NCBI GenBank assembly: GCA_902729315.2
Contig: LR746280.1
Coordinates: 2,290,501-2,354,500, forward strand
Length of the DNA: 64,000 nucleotides
Source: Spirodela intermedia
Lineage: Eukaryota; Streptophyta; Magnoliopsida; Alismatales; Araceae
Reading direction: 5' to 3'
The stretch's first letter is position 1. Each line of letters begins with the position of its first letter. The position numbers and the translations under genes were made by a program. Positions 1 through 11,239 of the stretch are shown piece by piece. The notes below the pieces were generated by a model. That model did no database searches and was not told the DNA's origin. It was given only the letters and a program-made list of their open reading frames with translations.

Positions 1-237
1 GGTCCTTCCCCTCTAATTCCCCCAAAACCCAATCAAGAACCAGTTTCCTTATTTATCAGGGTAATCCCCCTTTTATTCTGTCAGGTCAATGTGACTTGGC
101 AGGCATGAGGGCCCTGCTTATTGAGGGTTGCCCAGGTCAACATGACTTGGACTAATAATTGGGTCTACATTCTGGCCTTTAGGCCCTTCTTTAATCCCAC
201 ATCTCTTACTCTTCTCATATACCTTGTGATTGTATCA
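1..237 (-). repeat. 3' LTR of element 1 (partial)
   Basis: Matches the 5' LTR at 12620-14506. On the minus strand the LTR starts TGATACAATCAC at 237 and is preceded by a purine tract (238-257, core GAGGGGGG) that fits a polypurine tract. The rest is outside the window. Confidence 0.85.
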
Positions 238-1600
238 TTGCCCCCCTCATCTTGTCCCTAAGGTGAAGATCTGGAAACCTCAAATGATGGACAATGGTTC
301 CCAAGAAGCATCTTAATGAAAACTTCCACCCTCCCATTCCTTTGTCGAGTACTTCAAAAGGGTGCATTGGCCATTCCATGTCCTCTATGAATGATGGAGG
401 TAACACCTGATGAGATACATCCGGTCTGATTGCTTTTATTAGTTTGGATATGTGAAAGATGGGATGAATGGAACAGCCTTGTGGAAGGTCGAGCTTATAG
501 GCCACTACCCCTACTCATTAACCCTTTTAGCTATTGATTTCATTCTGTAAGGACGTAGCCGTAAATATACATTACTGCCCACATTGAATTCTAACTCCCT
601 ATGATGTACATCTGCCTTTTTCTTCATCTTGGCTTGTGCAAATACTAAATTATGTTTTAACTAGCTGAGGATGGTATCTCTCTCTTGCAGCATGGTGTCC
701 ATTGAATCAATGAGAAAAGTAGGTGTGTCATAATACATCAACTTTGGTGGGTCACATCCATAAATGGCTTTGAAAGGAGTCATCTGAATTGATGAATGAA
801 ATATTGTGTTATATGAAAACTCTGCCCAATGTAACCATTTAGCTCAAGATTTCAACTTTTCGAATGTAAAGCAGCGTAAGTAGGTCTCAAGAGATTAGTT
901 TACCACCTCAATTTGGCCATCAATTTGACCATCAGTTTGGGGATGGTAAGATGAGCTCATCCAAAGTGTTGTTCCCTAGAGGCAAAATAGTTCCTTCCAA
1001 AATGCACTGGTAAACATTTTGTCTTTGTCTAACATTATTCTTGTAGGAATTCCATGTAATCTTACATTTTTTTTGATGAATTATTCGGCCACAACGATTG
1101 TTGTGAAAGGGTGTTTTCGCAGATGAAATGACTAAATTTGCTCATCCTATCAACCACAACCATTATACAACTGTTGGATTTAGGCAATCCCTCAATAAAG
1201 TCCAGTGAAATTTCTTCCCAAATTTGCTCAAGAATTGGCAAGGGTTGTAATAAACCTACTAGAGAAAGAGAAGATATTTTGTTCACCTAACATGTGTGAC
1301 ATTGATCCACATAACTCTTTATGGTGTACTTCATTCTAGGTCAGAACAAATCTTGAGAAATTCTCTTATAAGTGCGTCGAAAACCAGTATGTCTTCCAGA
1401 AGACAAATCATGATAAGTTTACTAAATAGAGTTTACTAAAAGTGATCTGACAAATAACACTAGCCTCTCTTTATACAATAATGTGTTGTAGTGGAGTTTG
1501 AATATGGAATGTGATAGTGGATTAGCTTGTAATTCTTGAATTATCTTATGCCACTTTAGATCTTGATCAATCTCATTCTTGATATGAATCATGTCTAGGA
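238..1600 (-). pseudogene. Integrase and 3' pol remnant of element 1
   Basis: Minus-strand translation gives the linker between RNase H and integrase (about 1600-1440), then an integrase core with the LDFIEGLPKS and VVVDRMSKFSHF blocks (1062-1286), a degraded YHPQTDGQ-type block near 900-950, and a C-terminal block with KLDLPQGCSIHPIFHISKL (215-505), which is typical just before the 3' end of gypsy pol. Stops and frame changes separate the blocks. Its upstream half lies at 9273-10800, on the other side of element 2. Confidence 0.85.
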
Positions 1601-1605
1601 CATGT

Positions 1606-2281
1606 TATTACACCTCAAGTGAAATGTGGTAACTAGATAGCCAAAACCTATTCTCCAACTATCCCTCTTGATATTCAATAAAACACAAAGGGGTCTCTGG
1701 CCCCATCCACTCCCCACCTTTCTTACTTATAAGAGGGAAGGGAGAGCGGACTAGCCATTACAGGCTATTCAGACTAGCCGTTGGGCATAACGGTCGTCTC
1801 CCTTGCTACTCGTTGGTGTGCCTTGGGCATCCCACTGAGTTGCGGTGACCGTTGCGCCTACCTGGGTTTCATGCCGCCCGTTTGTGTCTGCGGCTTCCCC
1901 TAGGTCTGTGTTTCCACCATCGCACGGGTGTATTTATCTTCCCACCTCCTCTTGGGGTTCCATATGTCTAGGGACCCATTTCGTCTTGGGTCTTGTGATA
2001 CCACGCCTTGTTGCCATGTCGTGTGCACCCGTCATGCCATGTGCGTCCGCCTTACTGCCTGCGCCTGCTGGGTCGTGCACGCCAACTGTGCCGTGTGCGT
2101 TTGCTGCGCTGCGTGCGTCCACCGTGCTGCGCGTGCTTGTCGTACCCCATGCACCCACCATGCCGTGTGTGCCTATCGTGCCTTGTGCATCCCATGTGCT
2201 TGTCCCACCGCGTGAGCTTGCCTTGTCATGGCTGCCAATTGCCCCTTGCGGGTTTATTGTGCCATTGCTTCCTTCGTGACA
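1606..2281 (-). repeat. 3' LTR of element 2
   Basis: On the minus strand it starts TGTCACG at 2281, next to the polypurine tract, and ends at 1606 next to the target duplication. The expected terminal CA reads TA, a C-to-T change common in methylated repeats. A TATA-like CTTATAAG lies near 1728-1735. About 2015-2210 is built of a degenerate unit of roughly 20 bases (CATGCCGTGTGCGCCCACC-like). It matches 8277-9267. Confidence 0.85.
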
Positions 2282-2295
2282 TTCTCCCCCCTTGG

Positions 2296-3444
2296 AGAGT
2301 CTGATGTCTTCGTCGGGTGGGCTGTGGTGTACTTGACAAGTTGTTTCTCAAATTGTCATAGGTCCTTGTCGTACCGTGTTGCCGCTTCCTATGGGTCCCC
2401 TTCTCATCGTATGAGGAAGTCGGTGTGCTTGTGCACATTGTGGTGGCCACCTCCATCGGTGAACCTATGGGCCAAGATATCACCTATTTCCCTTGAGAAG
2501 GCTGTTTTGGCTGATGGAGGTTGTCGCCTACCTTTGTTCATTTCTGGGTTCTTCTATTCGGCCTTGTATATCTTCAATAATGATACGTGGAATATCGGGT
2601 GTATGGGCAATCTCAGGGGTAGCTGTACTATGTATGCTACTGAGCCAATTCATTCCAAGATGGTGAAGGGGCATTCAAATTGTGGAAGTAAGCTTCAACT
2701 TTTGGTATTATCTCTCATGCATTGGTGAATCTTGAGATTCATCCGAAGTAGCACCTTGTCTCCTAGCTGAAACTCGACTTCCCATCAGTGTTTGTCCGCC
2801 TACTTTTTCATCTGATTCACTACCCACTGGAGATTGTCTTTTGTTATCTCTAGCATGTCCATGTGCTCTACTGCGAGTTTGGTGGCTGCATGACACTTTT
2901 TGGGGGCATCCAACAACTGGAGGGAAATCAAAGGTTGGTGGCCCGTGGCTAGCTTGAAGGGGGAGTAGCATGTGGCACTACTTCGTTGGAGGTTGTACGC
3001 TAATTGTGCTGAATCTAGTAGTTATCTTACTTTGTCGAGACATAGTGTCTGAGATATTCCTCCAACATGTTGTTGAGGCGTTCCATCTGACCATCTATTT
3101 GTGGATGGTATGTTGTAGAGAACTACAATTGTTTTTAATTTAGTGAACAAGACCTTTCATAATCTCCTGATAAAGCGTGCATCTCTGTCGAATATGATCC
3201 TTCAGGGTAGTCCCCAATGTTTGACCACATGCTTAAATATCAATTGTGTTGCCTCCTCTGTCGAGTAGTGACTGTTGGTAGCCACAAATATCTCATTCTT
3301 CGTGAGTTTATGAATGATCATGAGTATGGAGTCGGCCTCCCCATTCTTCGATAGGTTAGTGATAAAGTCAAGGATAATGATGTGCCATGGTACCTCCAAA
3401 ATGGGCAGTGGTTGCAACAGTCCCGCTAGACAACACCGTTCCAT
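2296..3444 (-). pseudogene. Integrase remnant of element 2
   Basis: The 3202-3444 translation contains GLLQPLPILEVPWHIIILDFITNL followed by the start of the catalytic core, a gypsy integrase signature. A YHPQTDG-type block lies near 3075-3105 and a shifted C-terminal stretch at 2708-2971. Frames are broken throughout. Confidence 0.8.
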
Positions 3445-3630
3445 TGTATCATGTTAGCAGATCATGCATGACTCGACATAGACTTCTACGTCTTTCTCTA
3501 TCCCTGGTCAAAAGTAGTCTCTACTCAGTAGAGCCAAGGTGCGTTGTTGACTATGGTGTCCTAACCACTGAGTGTCGTGTGCCTCCATCGTTAACTTTCA
3601 CCAAAGGTCACCAATTACTGGGATGTATAT

Positions 3631-5000
3631 TTACTGCCCCCTTGTGAATAACAACCCAACCTCGAACCAATATCGCCGTGTTGTACTAACGTGAATGCGA
3701 GCAAACATCTTATGGGAGTAGAAGTCTCGTTCGCATACCATCCTGACTTGTTGTAGTAGATCTATGGTTGGTTCTATTGTATTTGCCACATTGATCTCTA
3801 TTGTCGCCACCCCATGACTAAGGGCATCTGCCACGACATTTTGGGCCCTTGGTTTATGATGGATGTCAAAGTTGTATTCTGTCAAGAATTGTTGTCATCT
3901 TGCTTGCTTACCTGTGAGTCTTATATGTGATGAGAAGTGTTTGCCACATTGTTGGTAAATAGTGAATCGATTGCCTAGAAGGTAATATTGTCATATCCTC
4001 GAATAGTGGATGATCGTTTTCATCTCTCTTTTGTAGACATGGTAGTTTTGCTCAGAATTATTTAACTTCCGACTTTTGAAAGCCACCGGGTGGCCTTCTT
4101 GGCTGAACATGCCCCCCACTACCTCACTACTAGTGTCAGTATGTAAGACAAAAGCTTTTGTGCACGCCAGAGTCCATTGTCAACCCTCGTCCTCCATTAT
4201 AAGATTGGTTAAGGGGACCACAATTTGAGAGAACTCTTTTATGAATCTTCTGTAATAATTGGCCAGCCCCAAAAATGATAGTAGGTCTTTAACACTTCAG
4301 AGTGTTGTCTATTCTTTGATGGTTTTTACCTTTGTTCCATTCATATGTATTTTTCTTTTGCCAATAATATGTCCTAGAAAATTCACTTCCTCTTTAGCAA
4401 AACTACATTTGGCAGGGTTCAAGTACATGATGTTCTCTCAAAGCAATTCTAATACCGTGCACAAGTGGTTGAGATCCTGTATATCACGATTGTAGATTAG
4501 TATATCATTCAAGTAGACCACCATGAACAAATCTAGATACGACTGAAAGATAGAATTCATTAAAGTGTAGAAGGTAGACGAGGCATTGGTAAGCCCAAAA
4601 TGCATTACCATGAACTCAAATGACCCATATTGGGTTACACATGCTATCTTGGGTTCGTCTCCTACCCAAATTTACATTTGGTGGTATCCACTCTTAAGGT
4701 CTAGCTTTGAAAATATCTTTGCCACTCTCAATCAGTCAAATAGGTCTTCAGCATTTGAGACTGGATACTTGTTGCGGATCGTGAGCATGTTCAGGGCTCT
4801 ATAGTCCACGCACAGCCTGAGGCTTCCGTCCTTCTTCTTTAGGAATAATACCGGTGCACCGAATGGTGACTTGGACTGTTAAAGGTGTTCTGCTTCTAAT
4901 AGACTTTGGATTTGAGTGCGCAACTCTACAAGGTGGTGTGGTGGCATCTTGTATGGCGCCCATGTTGGGGGGTCGGCCCTTGAGACCAGCTCTATGGTGC
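3631..5000 (-). pseudogene. Reverse transcriptase and RNase H remnant of element 2
   Basis: Minus-strand reading gives PPTWAPYKMPPHHLVELRTQ (about 4975-4900), [19 protein letters not shown] and CVDY (about 4870-4800), the catalytic block YLNDI (about 4500-4525, with the second Asp position changed), and the end of RNase H with ADALS near 3820. This is the canonical gypsy RT-RNase H order. Several stops and frameshifts are present. Confidence 0.85.
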
Positions 5001-5005
5001 AGTGA

Positions 5006-7014
5006 TGTAAGACGGGGCGAGAACCCATTGTACCTGATCAATGAAACTCGAGACCCAGGATGGGGCAGTCGGACCGATCTGATAAGAATGTTTGAACCCT
5101 AGACTCTAGGTCTGACCACGTAACCTAAGCACAAGCAGGCATACCAATATGCATGATCAACCCAAGACAACCTAGGGAAACACTCGACGATGGTAAGTGT
5201 GAGGCCCTCTTGGTCCACGTCCAGACAGACGGCAGAATTGTCGTCGTGAAGTAGCCTAGGGCTACAGCTCATGAACTGTGACGAGTCTGGCGCAGCGTCG
5301 GAAGTCACAATCCGATAACCTGTCCTATCCTATTGACGTGCTCCTGATGGCGGTAGAAATGAGCTGAGAAAACCCTTCGAAAGATAATTAAACTTAAGTA
5401 AGAAGGGGTACAGAGCTAACCTTCGGGGCTGCGTAGCCCGGCGGGTCGTGACGGAGCGGAGATCCGACAAAGGCAAGGACGTCCGGTGAAGAGCAATGCT
5501 CAGCGTCGATGGTCGGTCCTGGTCGAGAGTTGCCGTAGCCGTCGTTGTAAGGCGTGGCACGGTCGGCGCGGGCGTGGGCCCGCTGGTGGGCCGAAGGGCA
5601 CGCTAGCGAGCGTGGGTCCGCTGGTGGGCCGAAGGGCACGCTAGCGGGCGCGGGAGGCAAGCCGCGCGGCGGCCTTAGGGCACGCAGGAGCCGGCGCGCG
5701 GGGCGCGCGCGGCGGCAGGGCTTCGGCGGGAAGGCCGAGCGTCGGCGGTTGGGGCGGAAACCCAACCGTCGCCGGAAGGATCGGCCTTCTCTGGCGGCGC
5801 CGGGAAGCGGAGCAGAGAGGAGACGATCCGGCCGACGATACCAGGGAGGGTTGAGCTCTCTTGGTCTAAGCGGCGCCGGAAACGGCGCGACGGCGGCGGA
5901 GCGTCGGGAAACGCCGGCGGGGGCCTGTGAGGAGCTGGGACTGGTTCTGGCTCGTCGGCACGGCTGCAGGGTCTCTCCCGACGTCGGCGGCAGGTAGGCG
6001 TTCGTCGGCGAACGGCAAGCGACTGGGCGGAGCGGCGGAGGGCGGCTCCGGCGAGTTTATGGTGGAGTTCCGGAGGAAGAGGTGGCAGACGAACCAGGAG
6101 TCGAGAGACGCCGGCGGAGTGCTCGGCGACGGCTCGTAGGGAGGCGAAGCGAGCCCCTTTCGTCACGATGGCGTGACGGGGTTCCAGCAGAGGCGGCAGC
6201 GGTTGCAGCGGCAACCGCGACCGTTTCGTCCGGTGACGGCGGCGAACTCCCGGGCGGCACTGAGATGGCCGGCGGCGGCAGTGGTCTCAGGCGGCGGCGG
6301 GACTTCTCGGGCAGCAGCGTCACGAGGAACGAAGTCCTCGAAGGGGGTATCGACGGCCTTCCTCTTCCTCCTTCCCTCCCTATCCTAGATCACGGAGAAG
6401 GTACTCACAAAACGATAATCTCTCTCAAAAATACGGCGCTCCCTTGAGGGGGGGTCCTACCTCCCCTTATATGGGGCCCACAAGTGGGCTAAGGGGAGGT
6501 GGGCCCACTTGAGGCCCTCAAGCCCATAAGCCACAAAAGGCTACAAGAGGGGCTTATTGGGCCTCTAAAAGAGAGACCCAATAAGCTCTCCTAAAAGGAG
6601 AAAGAGGAGGGCCCTCTTACGGTGCTTAAGTGGGCCTCAAATGAAGACCCAAATAAGCCCCAAAAGAGGCCCAAAAAGGAAAGACACATAGGTCCCCCCC
6701 TTAGGGTTTTAATTGGGCCTCAAAAGAGAGACCCAATAAACCCTAGAGAAAGGGAGACACAAACAACAACACACACACATAGAATTGGGCCCACTAACAC
6801 ACAAACGCGAGGCCCAACAAGTCAACGTGAAAATACAAAGAAAGATAAGGGTGAGCTCGAGCTCGTCGTCGTCGCGGAGGTGGAATGTCGTTGTCCCGAA
6901 GGGCTAGGCCGTGTAGCGAAAGCCAAGCTCCTTCGTCTTCGCGTGTCGATCAGGCTGAACTCGGACTGCTGGTGTCTCCTGAGCTGATGGAGACGGGTCC
7001 CGCTCGCCATCACA
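5006..7014 (-). mobile_element. Probable solo LTR of about 2 kb, GC-rich, inserted in element 2
   Basis: It interrupts element 2 exactly between the protease-RT linker (PPTRGVD, about 7020-7040) and the RT start (HHCTIELVSRADPP, just left of 5000). It starts TGTAAGACGG and ends CCATCACA on the plus strand, so it has TG...CA ends. A minus-strand TATA-like ATATAAGGGG lies at about 6464-6473 with a GC-rich leader downstream (5400-6400). No gag-pol signature is seen. The flanks do not give a clean 5-bp duplication (AGTGA against CACGA), so end positions are good to a few bases only. Orientation is inferred from the TATA-like box. It could instead be a gene-fragment-carrying DNA element. Confidence 0.55.
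5572..5647. repeat. 38-bp tandem repeat, two copies
   Basis: Two adjacent 38-bp units (5572-5609 and 5610-5647) differ by one or two bases. Each contains CTGGTGGGCCGAAGGGCACG. They lie in the GC-rich part of the probable solo LTR. Confidence 0.9.
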
Positions 7015-7390
7015 CGATCTACCCCTCTCGTTGGTGGTAGTTTGGCTAACAACTTCTTTAGCAGCCTATCAGCAAACTCCATTAGTTGTTGTTGAATTTC
7101 AAGGGGGACCTTTGTTTACTCTGCTCTTGAGCTGGTCTAGACAATCAATATGGTCTCCTCTCCCTTCATTAGTCCCTTCTGTACGTGTTGTGCTGAGATC
7201 ATGTTGTCATATGTTAGTCCATGATATTTGTAGGGTTTACCTTAATGACGAGGACGAAGTGTGGTCTTCCACCACTTTGGATTGCCACTCTGTTAGGAAA
7301 AACTCCTACAGCTGCCCTTGTCAAGAAGTCCATGCCTAGTAAGGTGCCGAAGGAGGTAGGAGACATCACCATATAATCTCAGTGACCCTC

Positions 7391-7705
7391 CTACCTCCCC
7401 ACCTTTGTGTGCACCCCTTTTACTACTCTCGCTAGTGGTTGCATAGAGGAGTCTGCCACCTTGAATTTTGTCTTGGTGGATTCTACCTTGGGGCCAATTC
7501 TTTGGACTTCTTCTAGAGAAATAAAATTACTTGTGGCACCAGTGTCTAACATTACTACAACAATTTCTTTGTCGACTTGGGCTTCTATGTACACCAACCT
7601 CTTTCTTGGTTGCCTTTGTGTCGGTTGCAAGCAATTGACGATTTCAAATGAGTTGATTCCTTCCTTGGTTTCCTTCTCGTCGTTGAGTTGTTGGATAGTA
7701 TTCAA
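7391..7705 (-). pseudogene. Aspartic protease remnant of element 2
   Basis: The translation shows the retropepsin-like core VVMLDTGATSNFIS followed by KFKVADSS, the usual arrangement in Ty3/gypsy protease. It follows gag on the minus strand, and the linker continues to about 7020, where the GC-rich insert begins. Confidence 0.85.
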
Positions 7706-7827
7706 CCGTGGCCTCTTGTTGAAGCTTGGACAGTCCTACTTCGTATGTGATCCTCCACAGTTGAAGCAGTCCGTTCCATATAGTCTTTTCGCATCCTTGG
7801 ACGGGGTTGGATCAAGTAGTGCATGAG

Positions 7828-8200
7828 TCATTTGACTAGTGCATCCTCCTCCCTATCCTTGCCACCCATTCCCCTAGCCATGTCGTCCATAACCCCTCGA
7901 CGCAGCTTCTGAGACAGGTTGGCTAGACGGTAGTCTTTGAGGCTCTCTGCAATCCTGCACATTTCATCCAGGGTGTTGTCATGGTACATGAAGCATTCTC
8001 TCCTTGCCCATGGTTGTAGTCTAACCAGGAAGAATTGTATCATGAGTTCTTCGAGCATCATGGGGATATCAAGCATCAACGTCAAGAATCTCTGCACATA
8101 TTCTCGTATAGAGCTCCCTTGCTTGAGTGTTGTCAACTCAAACACCACTTTGAATAGTCGAGTTGAGGGTATGAAGTATCGCTTGAGGGAAGTCTTGAAG
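7828..8200 (-). pseudogene. Gag remnant of element 2, N-terminus lost
   Basis: The minus-strand frame contains WEDFKTSLKRYF, ELTTLKQGSSIREYVQRF and LVRLQPWARRE, the retrotransposon gag (DUF-type capsid) pattern. Just upstream, at 8240-8276, the sequence joins LTR sequence directly, so the primer site and N-terminal gag are deleted. A 31-bp piece of this gag is duplicated at 8168-8203 and 8239-8271. Confidence 0.8.
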
Positions 8201-8276
8201 TCCTCCCACGTCTCTGGTACATCTTCCCGCCATCGGGTGTCTGAAGTATCGCTTGAGGGAAGTCTTGAAGCCGTTA

Positions 8277-9267
8277 CATAGTATTCAGACTAGCCGTCGG
8301 GTGTAACGGTCATCTTCCTTGCTAGTTGTTGGTGTGCCTCAAGTACCCCGCCGACTGTTGCCGCAACCATTGCGCTTGCTTGGGCCCCATCTCGCTTGTC
8401 TGTGTCTACGGCTTCCCTTGGGTCTGCATTCCCCCAATCACGCAGGTGTATCTGTCTTCCCACCTCCTCTGGGGGTTCCATATATCTAGGGACCCATTTC
8501 GTATTGGGTCCTATGATACCGCACCTTGTTGTCATGCCAAGTACGCCAATCGTGCCATGACCTTGCTGCCTGCACCCACCATGTCGTGTGCATCCATCGT
8601 GCCGTGTGTGCCCGTCATGCCACATGTGCCCACTATGCTGTGCGCACCCGCTATGCCACGCACGCCCATCATGTCGCATGCGCCCGCCTTGCCACGTGCA
8701 CCCCGCATGCTTGTCCCACCTTGCTTATAAGGGAAGGGGGAAGGGGGAAGGGGGAGCAGACTAGCTATTACATAGTATTCAGACTAGCCATTGGGCGTAA
8801 CGGTTGTCTTCTTTGCTAGTCATTGGTGTGCCTCGGGTGCCCTGTTGACCGTTGTGCCGACCGTTGTGCCGACCATTGTGCCTGCCTGAGCGTCATACCG
8901 CCCATCTGTGCGCGACTTCCCCTAGGTCTGCATTCCCGCCATCATGCAGGTGTATCTATCTTCCCACCTCCTCTGGGGGTTCTGTATGTCTAGGGACCCA
9001 TTTTGTCTTGGGTCCTATGATACCGCGCCTTGCTGCCATGCCATGTGTGCCCGTCGTGCCATGCGTGTTCACCTTGCTGCATGCGTCCACTAGGTTGCGT
9101 GCACCCACCGTGTCGTGTGTATTTGCTGCGCTGCGTGCATCTACCATGCTGTGCGTACCTGATGTGCTGCGTGCGCCCCACGTGTTTGTCCCACCGCGTG
9201 AGCCTGCCTTGTCGTGGCTGCCAATTGCCCCTTGCAAGTCTATTGTGCCGCTGCTTGCTCCGTGACA
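8277..9267 (-). repeat. Rearranged 5' LTR of element 2
   Basis: Two LTR-derived segments lie head to tail: 8720-9267 carries the true LTR start (TGTCACG at 9267) down to the TATA-like CTTATAAG, and 8277-8719 restarts inside the LTR and runs to gag. The R/U5 part found in the 3' LTR is missing. This suggests a deletion and partial duplication after insertion. Confidence 0.75.
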
Positions 9268-9272
9268 CATGT

Positions 9273-10800
9273 ACTTTGGAGACATTAAGTTCTTGAGGTT
9301 TTGACATGACTAGGGAGCGAGATAAGACATATGTTACTATATTACTACATCATGGCTTGTATTTAATATGGAAATTAAATCTCAACAATTTATAGACCCA
9401 CTTCCTATATGGTTCTTGGACCTACTTATGACATAACAAATACTTTAGGCTATATTGATCCGTTATAATAATAAATGGCACGTGAGATTAGTGGTGCTAC
9501 TTCTAAACAATGAAAACAATAGCCATTAGCTTTTGTTCATAGGCTGATTTTACTTGGCTTCTTCTAGGTAGAGCTTGGTTAAAATATGTCATTAGTCTTT
9601 CAGTTTGAGTAAGTACGGCTCCCACCCCAATATCTAAGGCATCAGTTTTAATAACAAATAGAATATTAAAATTTGATAAGGCTAATACTAGTGTTAAACT
9701 CATAGCTATCTTGAGATTATCAAATGCTAGTTGTGTTTCTTGATGCCATGTAAATACATATTTTTTGAGTAAGGCAGTTAAAGGATCAACTTTTTGTGAG
9801 TACTTTTTAACAAAATGTCGATAATAACCTATTAATCCAAGGAATCTTCTTAACTGCTTGAGTAGTGTCTTGGGTGGTGGCTAGTTGATTATTACATCAA
9901 TTTTTGCCTTGTTTGCCATGACCTCTTACTAAGAAATCTAATGTCCAAGGAATTCAAGTTCTTCACAAACAATTCGACACTTTTTAGGATTGACATGAAG
10001 AGCATTATCATTCAAGACTTGAAAAACTTGACGTAGATATTTGGGGATGTAGTAACAAAAACTTACTGAAGACCAATATATCAAAAAAAAAAAAACTAAT
10101 AGGAACTGTCGCAAAAATTGATGTAAGATCATGTTCATCAGAGATTAAAAAGTAGCCAGAACATTCATTACCTCAAAAGACATTACCTAGAACTCGTAGT
10201 GACCCTCATGTGTTTTAAAGGCGGTCTTGTGGATGTCATCTTCAGTCATTTAGATTTGATGATAGCCGAATTTCATATCTAGTTTTGAAAATATGACTAC
10301 TCCATGTAACTCATCAAGCAACTCTTTTATCACTGTAATCTTGTTTAGTGCCTTGTAGTCAATAGAGAAGCATCAGCCTGCGTTCTTCTTCTTAACCAGT
10401 AGTACTATACTGACAAAAGGACTATGTGAAGGACAAATAAATTATAATGCTAATAGTTCACTGAGCAATCTTTCGATCTCATCCTTCTATATATGCGAAT
10501 ATTTATAGGGTCTAAGACTCACTAGTTGCGCATTAGAGATTAATTGGATAAAATGATTAGTAGATTTGATCGGTGCCAATTCAGTAAGTGGGGAGAAGAC
10601 TTTTGGATATTCTTCTTTCAACCTATCTTCTAATTCGATGGCTTGTTGGCAAGGTGTTTGTTTGGTCAGTTGACCAATCTGATACAATTCTACCATAAAT
10701 AATTGACTCTTAGTTAGTTCCTTATCAGCAGCCTTGATGTCTATCTTCGATTTGTATAAATTGTTATCCTCCTTCAAAATAATAAGTTTGTCGTCCTTTT
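9273..10800 (-). pseudogene. RT and RNase H remnant of element 1
   Basis: Blocks on the minus strand: protease-RT linker (10487-10777), an RT block ending LHVNPKKCRIVCEELEFLGH (9938-10138), and RNase H with KTDALDIGVGAVL and QKLMAIVF (9503-9703). Frames shift between blocks, and a poly-A run (10082-10094) is inserted in one. Downstream pol is at 238-1600 across the nested element. Confidence 0.85.
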
Positions 10801-10978
10801 TAAACTAATATGTCTCTACCAATGGACGTGTGTCCAACCCAACAAGTATAGTTAGACCATATCTAGTATCATCTCGACCCCTTTCAACTTATAACATAAG
10901 AAATCATTGGTCATGTTGATATCTTGTATTGAGTATTGAACTGCTTTACATAGTCCTTGCCCTTTATCCATTTGTCCA

Positions 10979-11239
10979 TTACCCAAAGTGACCTAAAAAA
11001 CGCACCAACTTGTTGCAGGGGAGACGGAATTCGTCCACCAAATTGGAACATACGAAATTATGGGAAGCTCCACTATCTATTAAGATAATTATCTCCTTTC
11101 CTTGCAAAGTGACTTTTAGCATAATTGATTTGGTATTAGTCCACTCAAACATGGAGTTGAGGGAGACATGAGTAGATAAAAGTTTTACTTCTAGTACCTC
11201 TTCACTAGCTTCAATTTCTTGAATCTCGATTAGCTCCAA
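10979..11239 (-). pseudogene. Aspartic protease remnant of element 1
   Basis: It contains the retropepsin-type active-site block IILIDSGASHNFV followed by conserved downstream hydrophobic residues. It lies between the gag zinc knuckle and RT, as expected for Ty3/gypsy. Confidence 0.85.

Larger units (their letters stand above)
1606..9267 (-). mobile_element. Ty3/gypsy LTR retrotransposon 2, nested in element 1
   Basis: Minus-strand element of about 7.7 kb inserted in the pol frame of element 1. CATGT flanks it on both sides (1601-1605 and 9268-9272), giving a 5-bp target duplication, and the host frame reads through when the insert is removed (VSKVHV then LDMIH). Gag lies at 7828-8200, protease at 7391-7705, RT at 4260-5000, RNase H end at 3631-3885 and integrase at 3202-3444. 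A purine tract (2282-2295) precedes the 3' LTR. It is split by a GC-rich insert at about 5006-7014 and its 5' LTR is rearranged. The RT active-site block reads YLND rather than YLDD, a loss of a catalytic aspartate. Confidence 0.88.

Noticed and set aside
5394-6447. Several long overlapping frames on both strands in the GC-rich region (up to 179 aa), which look like a gene.
   Set aside because: They are a consequence of high GC, lack known motifs, overlap on both strands, and lie inside a repeat-like insert with LTR-type ends.
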